Below are positions 61,308 through 64,000 of a stretch of 64,000 bases of DNA, piece by piece; the stretch's first letter is position 1, and each line of letters starts with the position of its first letter. Source of the stretch: Fibrobacter sp. UBA4223 (GTDB lineage: Bacteria; Fibrobacterota; Fibrobacteria; Fibrobacterales; Fibrobacteraceae); contig DFTB01000006.1 in the NCBI GenBank assembly GCA_002382975.1, forward strand, positions 186,001 to 250,000, written 5' to 3'. The notes beneath the pieces were generated by a model. That model was not told the DNA's origin. It saw nothing but the letters and a program-made list of their open reading frames with translations, and searched no databases. Made by a program: the position numbers and the translations under genes.

Positions 61308-63968
61308 ATGGTTACAAGAATATTTTCTTCCGTTTCTAGGTGTGCCCTCATTTTAGCTGGGGCTGCCTTGGCCGCAACACAGGCCACATTCTACGTTTCG
61401 CCATCCGGCAGCGATTCTAACAAGGGTACCGAAAGTGCCCCCTTCAAGACGATTACCCAGGCGCAAAAGGCCGTGCGGACAATCAACAGCTCCATGACCG
61501 GCGACATCGAAGTCATCTTGCGGGAAGGAACCTACGCCCTCCCCTCCACTGTCAACTTTGACGAACGGGACGGAGGCAAAAATGGCCACTATGTGCGTTA
61601 CAAGGCTTACAAAGGCGAACACCCCCTGATTACGGGTGGCATGGGCGTTACCGGCTGGAAAATCCACGACGAAAAGAACAACATCTGGAAAGTCGAAGGC
61701 GTTGACACCCGTTTCCGCCAAATTTACGTGAACAACAAGAAGGGAATCCGTGCCCGCTTCCCGAACCTAAAGGATAACGGCGACCACAACTTCTTCCGCT
61801 TGAACAAGGTGGATTCTACCGGTTCCGCATTCCTCCTGAACAACAGCGATATTGGCGAAGCGAGCTGGAAAAATCTAGATAAGGTGGAAATCCACCTGAT
61901 GATCGCCTGGTCCGAAAACATCTTGCGGGCCTCCAAAATCACAAACCAGGGAAACGTTTCCAAATTTGAGCCCCAAGATCCCGAAAGGACAAGGCTGTTC
62001 CGGCGCAAGTACCCGATGCTCGGCACAGCCTTTATGAGCAACCCGCCTAAACAACAGGTCTATTACCTCGAAAACGCCTACGAATTTATCGATGCCCCCG
62101 GGGAATGGTATCTTGACGAAAAAGCCAAGACTCTGTATTACAAAGCCCGGGAAGGTGAAAACATGCAGACCGCAAACGTGGTCGTTCCCCGCATCAACAC
62201 CCTCTTCAGCGTGCTCGGCAAGGATACCAAGAACAAGGTGGGCTACATGAGCTTTGAAGGCCTGACATTTGCCCACAGCAACTACCTGCGACCCAGCGAT
62301 GAAGGATTCCTGGACTTGCAGGCAGGCATGTTCAATATTGATGTAAAAGATAGGGGGCTGCTAGAAAGTAATGAATTTTGGCTATGGCGCCCAGACGCCG
62401 GTTTCCGTGTCGAGAATGCCCACCATTTTAAGATTAGCGGTTGTGTGTTCACCCAGATGGCTGCCACAGGACTGGATTTCGTATCGGGAACCAATGACGA
62501 TGTCATCGAAGGGAACGTATTCTACGAGCTGGGCGCTGCCGGCATCATGATAGGCAAGTTCTCTCAGGACTCCACCACCGAAATCCACATTCCGTACAAC
62601 CCGACAGACAAAGACGAAATTAGCACCCGCGACACCATCAGATACAACCTGGTAACCAACGTGACCAACGAGCACCAGGGAGCCGTGGGCATCGGCGCAG
62701 GCTACCCGAGATACATTGTTATCGAGAACAACGAAGTTTCCTACACCAACTACTCAGGCATCTCGGTGGGATTTGGCTGGACCAAGAACGAAACCGCCAT
62801 GACAAACAACAAGATTAACAAAAACAATATCCACCATATTTCTCGCCTGCTCTGTGATTCCGGCCCAATTTACACCTTGTCTAACCAAGGCGAGGGCAGT
62901 GAAATCAAGGAAAACTACCTCCATGATTACGCTGCTTCCAAATGGTCCGACTACTGGGTATTGCCCATCTATCTTGACGAAGGATCTAGCGGTTTTGCCG
63001 TTGAAAACAACTCCTACAAAAATTCTCCTAGCGGCGTAGGCAAAAACGCACCCGGCTACTTTACCGAAAAGAACAACAGTGGCTACATATCTTCTGTTGC
63101 CGAGGCGGCGGGCCTTCAGGGTGAATTTAAGGATCTTGCAGACCGTATCAGTTCCATACCCCTTGCCGATTTCAGCGCCAAGATGGAACAGGCTCCCTAC
63201 AACAAGGCCTTCGTCATCCCAGGCATCGTCGAAGCCGAAGATTACGACGAGGGCGGCCAAGGCGTTTCGTACAGCGATAAGGATTACGTGAACGAAGGCG
63301 ACGCCTACCGTGCCGACGGCGTGGATATTGTCTCTCTTGAAGGAACCGCTTGCGGCACAACCCCGTGCAATGGCTACGCCATCGGCTATACCCAGGCCGA
63401 CGAGTGGCTGGAATACACATTGGACGTCAAGAAGACCTTGAACTACGACATGGCCGTAAACTACGCTACGGCTTTTGAAACCTCGTCCATGCAGCTTTTT
63501 ATTGATGGCGAAGCCATTACCGACACCATCGTCTTTGAAAAGGCGGACACCACATGGAATGTATATAAAACAACTTCTATCGGTTCTGTCATTCTTGATT
63601 CCGGAAAGCACGTTCTCAAGATTCTGATTACAGGGGCATACCTGAACATAGACTGGATCACGTTTACAAATCTTGATTATGTCGTTCCCGGCGGTGACTC
63701 CGATGAAGGCTCCAAGGACAAGCCCTCCGGAAAAGATTCCAAGGGAGACAAATCTGCCATCCGTAACCTGGAAATCCTGCGTCTGAATTATGGCGAAAGA
63801 GCCTATGACGTGTTCAAAACAGACGGCACCTACATTTGCCGCATTGAAGGGGCTTCGGCAAGAGGCGGATTTAGGGAAGCCCTTGTTTCAAGAGGCGTAA
63901 AACCGGGAATGTATATCGTTCGCGGGCTCGAAAGTCGTAGAACTGTCAAATTAAACATCGTGAAATAA
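61308..63968 (+). CDS. Secreted GH141-like beta-helix enzyme with CBM6 and T9SS-type tail
   Basis: About 886 residues from the ATG at 61308 (an ATG at 61296 adds four). Signal peptide (VTRIFSSVSRCALILAGAALA). A right-handed beta-helix domain (about 25-620) starts FYVSPSGSDSNKGTESAPFKTITQAQ and has GWKIHDEKNNIWKV and FRQIYVNNKKGIRARFPN, like GH141 family members (xylanase/alpha-fucosidase activities known). A CBM6 module (about 645-785; VEAEDYDEGGQGVSYSD, GYTQADEWLEYTLDV, NIDWITF) binds polysaccharide. A Gly/Asp/Lys-Ser linker leads to a C-terminal domain (about 815-886; GTYICRIEG, GMYIVRGL, TVKLNIVK) of T9SS-sorting type. Plant cell-wall degradation is the likely job. Confidence 0.82.
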   Translation: MVTRIFSSVSRCALILAGAALAATQATFYVSPSGSDSNKGTESAPFKTITQAQKAVRTINSSMTGDIEVILREGTYALPSTVNFDERDGGKNGHYVRYKAYKGEHPLITGGMGVTGWKIHDEKNNIWKVEGVDTRFRQIYVNNKKGIRARFPNLKDNGDHNFFRLNKVDSTGSAFLLNNSDIGEASWKNLDKVEIHLMIAWSENILRASKITNQGNVSKFEPQDPERTRLFRRKYPMLGTAFMSNPPKQQVYYLENAYEFIDAPGEWYLDEKAKTLYYKAREGENMQTANVVVPRINTLFSVLGKDTKNKVGYMSFEGLTFAHSNYLRPSDEGFLDLQAGMFNIDVKDRGLLESNEFWLWRPDAGFRVENAHHFKISGCVFTQMAATGLDFVSGTNDDVIEGNVFYELGAAGIMIGKFSQDSTTEIHIPYNPTDKDEISTRDTIRYNLVTNVTNEHQGAVGIGAGYPRYIVIENNEVSYTNYSGISVGFGWTKNETAMTNNKINKNNIHHISRLLCDSGPIYTLSNQGEGSEIKENYLHDYAASKWSDYWVLPIYLDEGSSGFAVENNSYKNSPSGVGKNAPGYFTEKNNSGYISSVAEAAGLQGEFKDLADRISSIPLADFSAKMEQAPYNKAFVIPGIVEAEDYDEGGQGVSYSDKDYVNEGDAYRADGVDIVSLEGTACGTTPCNGYAIGYTQADEWLEYTLDVKKTLNYDMAVNYATAFETSSMQLFIDGEAITDTIVFEKADTTWNVYKTTSIGSVILDSGKHVLKILITGAYLNIDWITFTNLDYVVPGGDSDEGSKDKPSGKDSKGDKSAIRNLEILRLNYGERAYDVFKTDGTYICRIEGASARGGFREALVSRGVKPGMYIVRGLESRRTVKLNIVK

Positions 63969-64000
63969 AATTTTAACCGCTGAAAACTTATTTATACTGA

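Overview
The window looks like a chromosomal segment of a Fibrobacter-type bacterium (phylum Fibrobacterota). The main evidence is a lipoprotein with the Fibrobacter succinogenes major paralogous domain (52305-53063), envelope proteins with long poly-serine linkers, C-terminal tails of the type IX secretion (T9SS) sorting kind, a secreted GH141-like/CBM6 polysaccharide enzyme, and GH57/DUF4912 glucan genes. Promoters often carry a TAnnTTTG-like box, as in Bacteroidota. No plasmid, phage or transposase genes are seen. The genus is inferred from domain content only.

Layout: 1-5294 holds a truncated RND efflux adaptor, two DUF5683-like envelope proteins, the rpsF-rpsR-rplI operon and a beta-barrel-like protein, all on the minus strand. 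5378-8834 holds a thioredoxin-like protein, groL, groS and an XRE regulator. 8835-9454 is a hairpin-rich non-coding stretch ending in tRNA-Arg(ACG). 9569-18624 is a plus-strand run: PBP1A, rlmN, a methyltransferase, a YchJ-like SEC-C protein, argC, then obgE-smpB-amidase. 18654-28272 is mostly minus strand: yebC, a lysine/glutamate-repeat protein, phosphoglucomutase, a Nudix-like protein, and an envelope cluster made of a PorV-like barrel, a STAS-TM protein, a degenerate LytM protein and a lipoprotein. 28320-30403 holds a Xer recombinase, a TM2 protein and rdgB, followed by 93-bp tandem repeats, a VanX-like dipeptidase and a large receptor-like outer-membrane protein.

The most striking gene is at 33865-34662. 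It encodes a signal peptide cut exactly before a Met, then a domain matching eukaryotic ubiquitin at about 59 of 76 positions by eye, then a poly-serine stalk and a T9SS-like C-terminal domain. It predicts an exported, surface-displayed bacterial ubiquitin lacking the terminal Gly-Gly. Its ubiquitin segment is about 42% G+C by hand count, lower than nearby genes.

34821-43496 carries a nitrilase-family amidase, a small operon ending in a maltokinase-like gene, a GH57 glucan branching enzyme next to a DUF4912 protein with a histone-H1-like tail (a probable glycogen/maltose module), an outer-membrane/lipoprotein pair and a coiled-coil protein. 43506-53063 carries a U32 protein, a Wzi-like barrel with a lipoprotein, dnaA with a possible oriC, an AmgK-like sugar kinase overlapping a PTS EIIA, a NirJ/AhbC-type radical SAM protein and the Fib_succ lipoprotein. 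53393-63968 carries rplY, tRNA-Gln(TTG), ispE, ftsK, a CHASE2 adenylate cyclase and the GH141-like enzyme. Many intergenic regions contain unusual low-complexity tracts built of short degenerate words.
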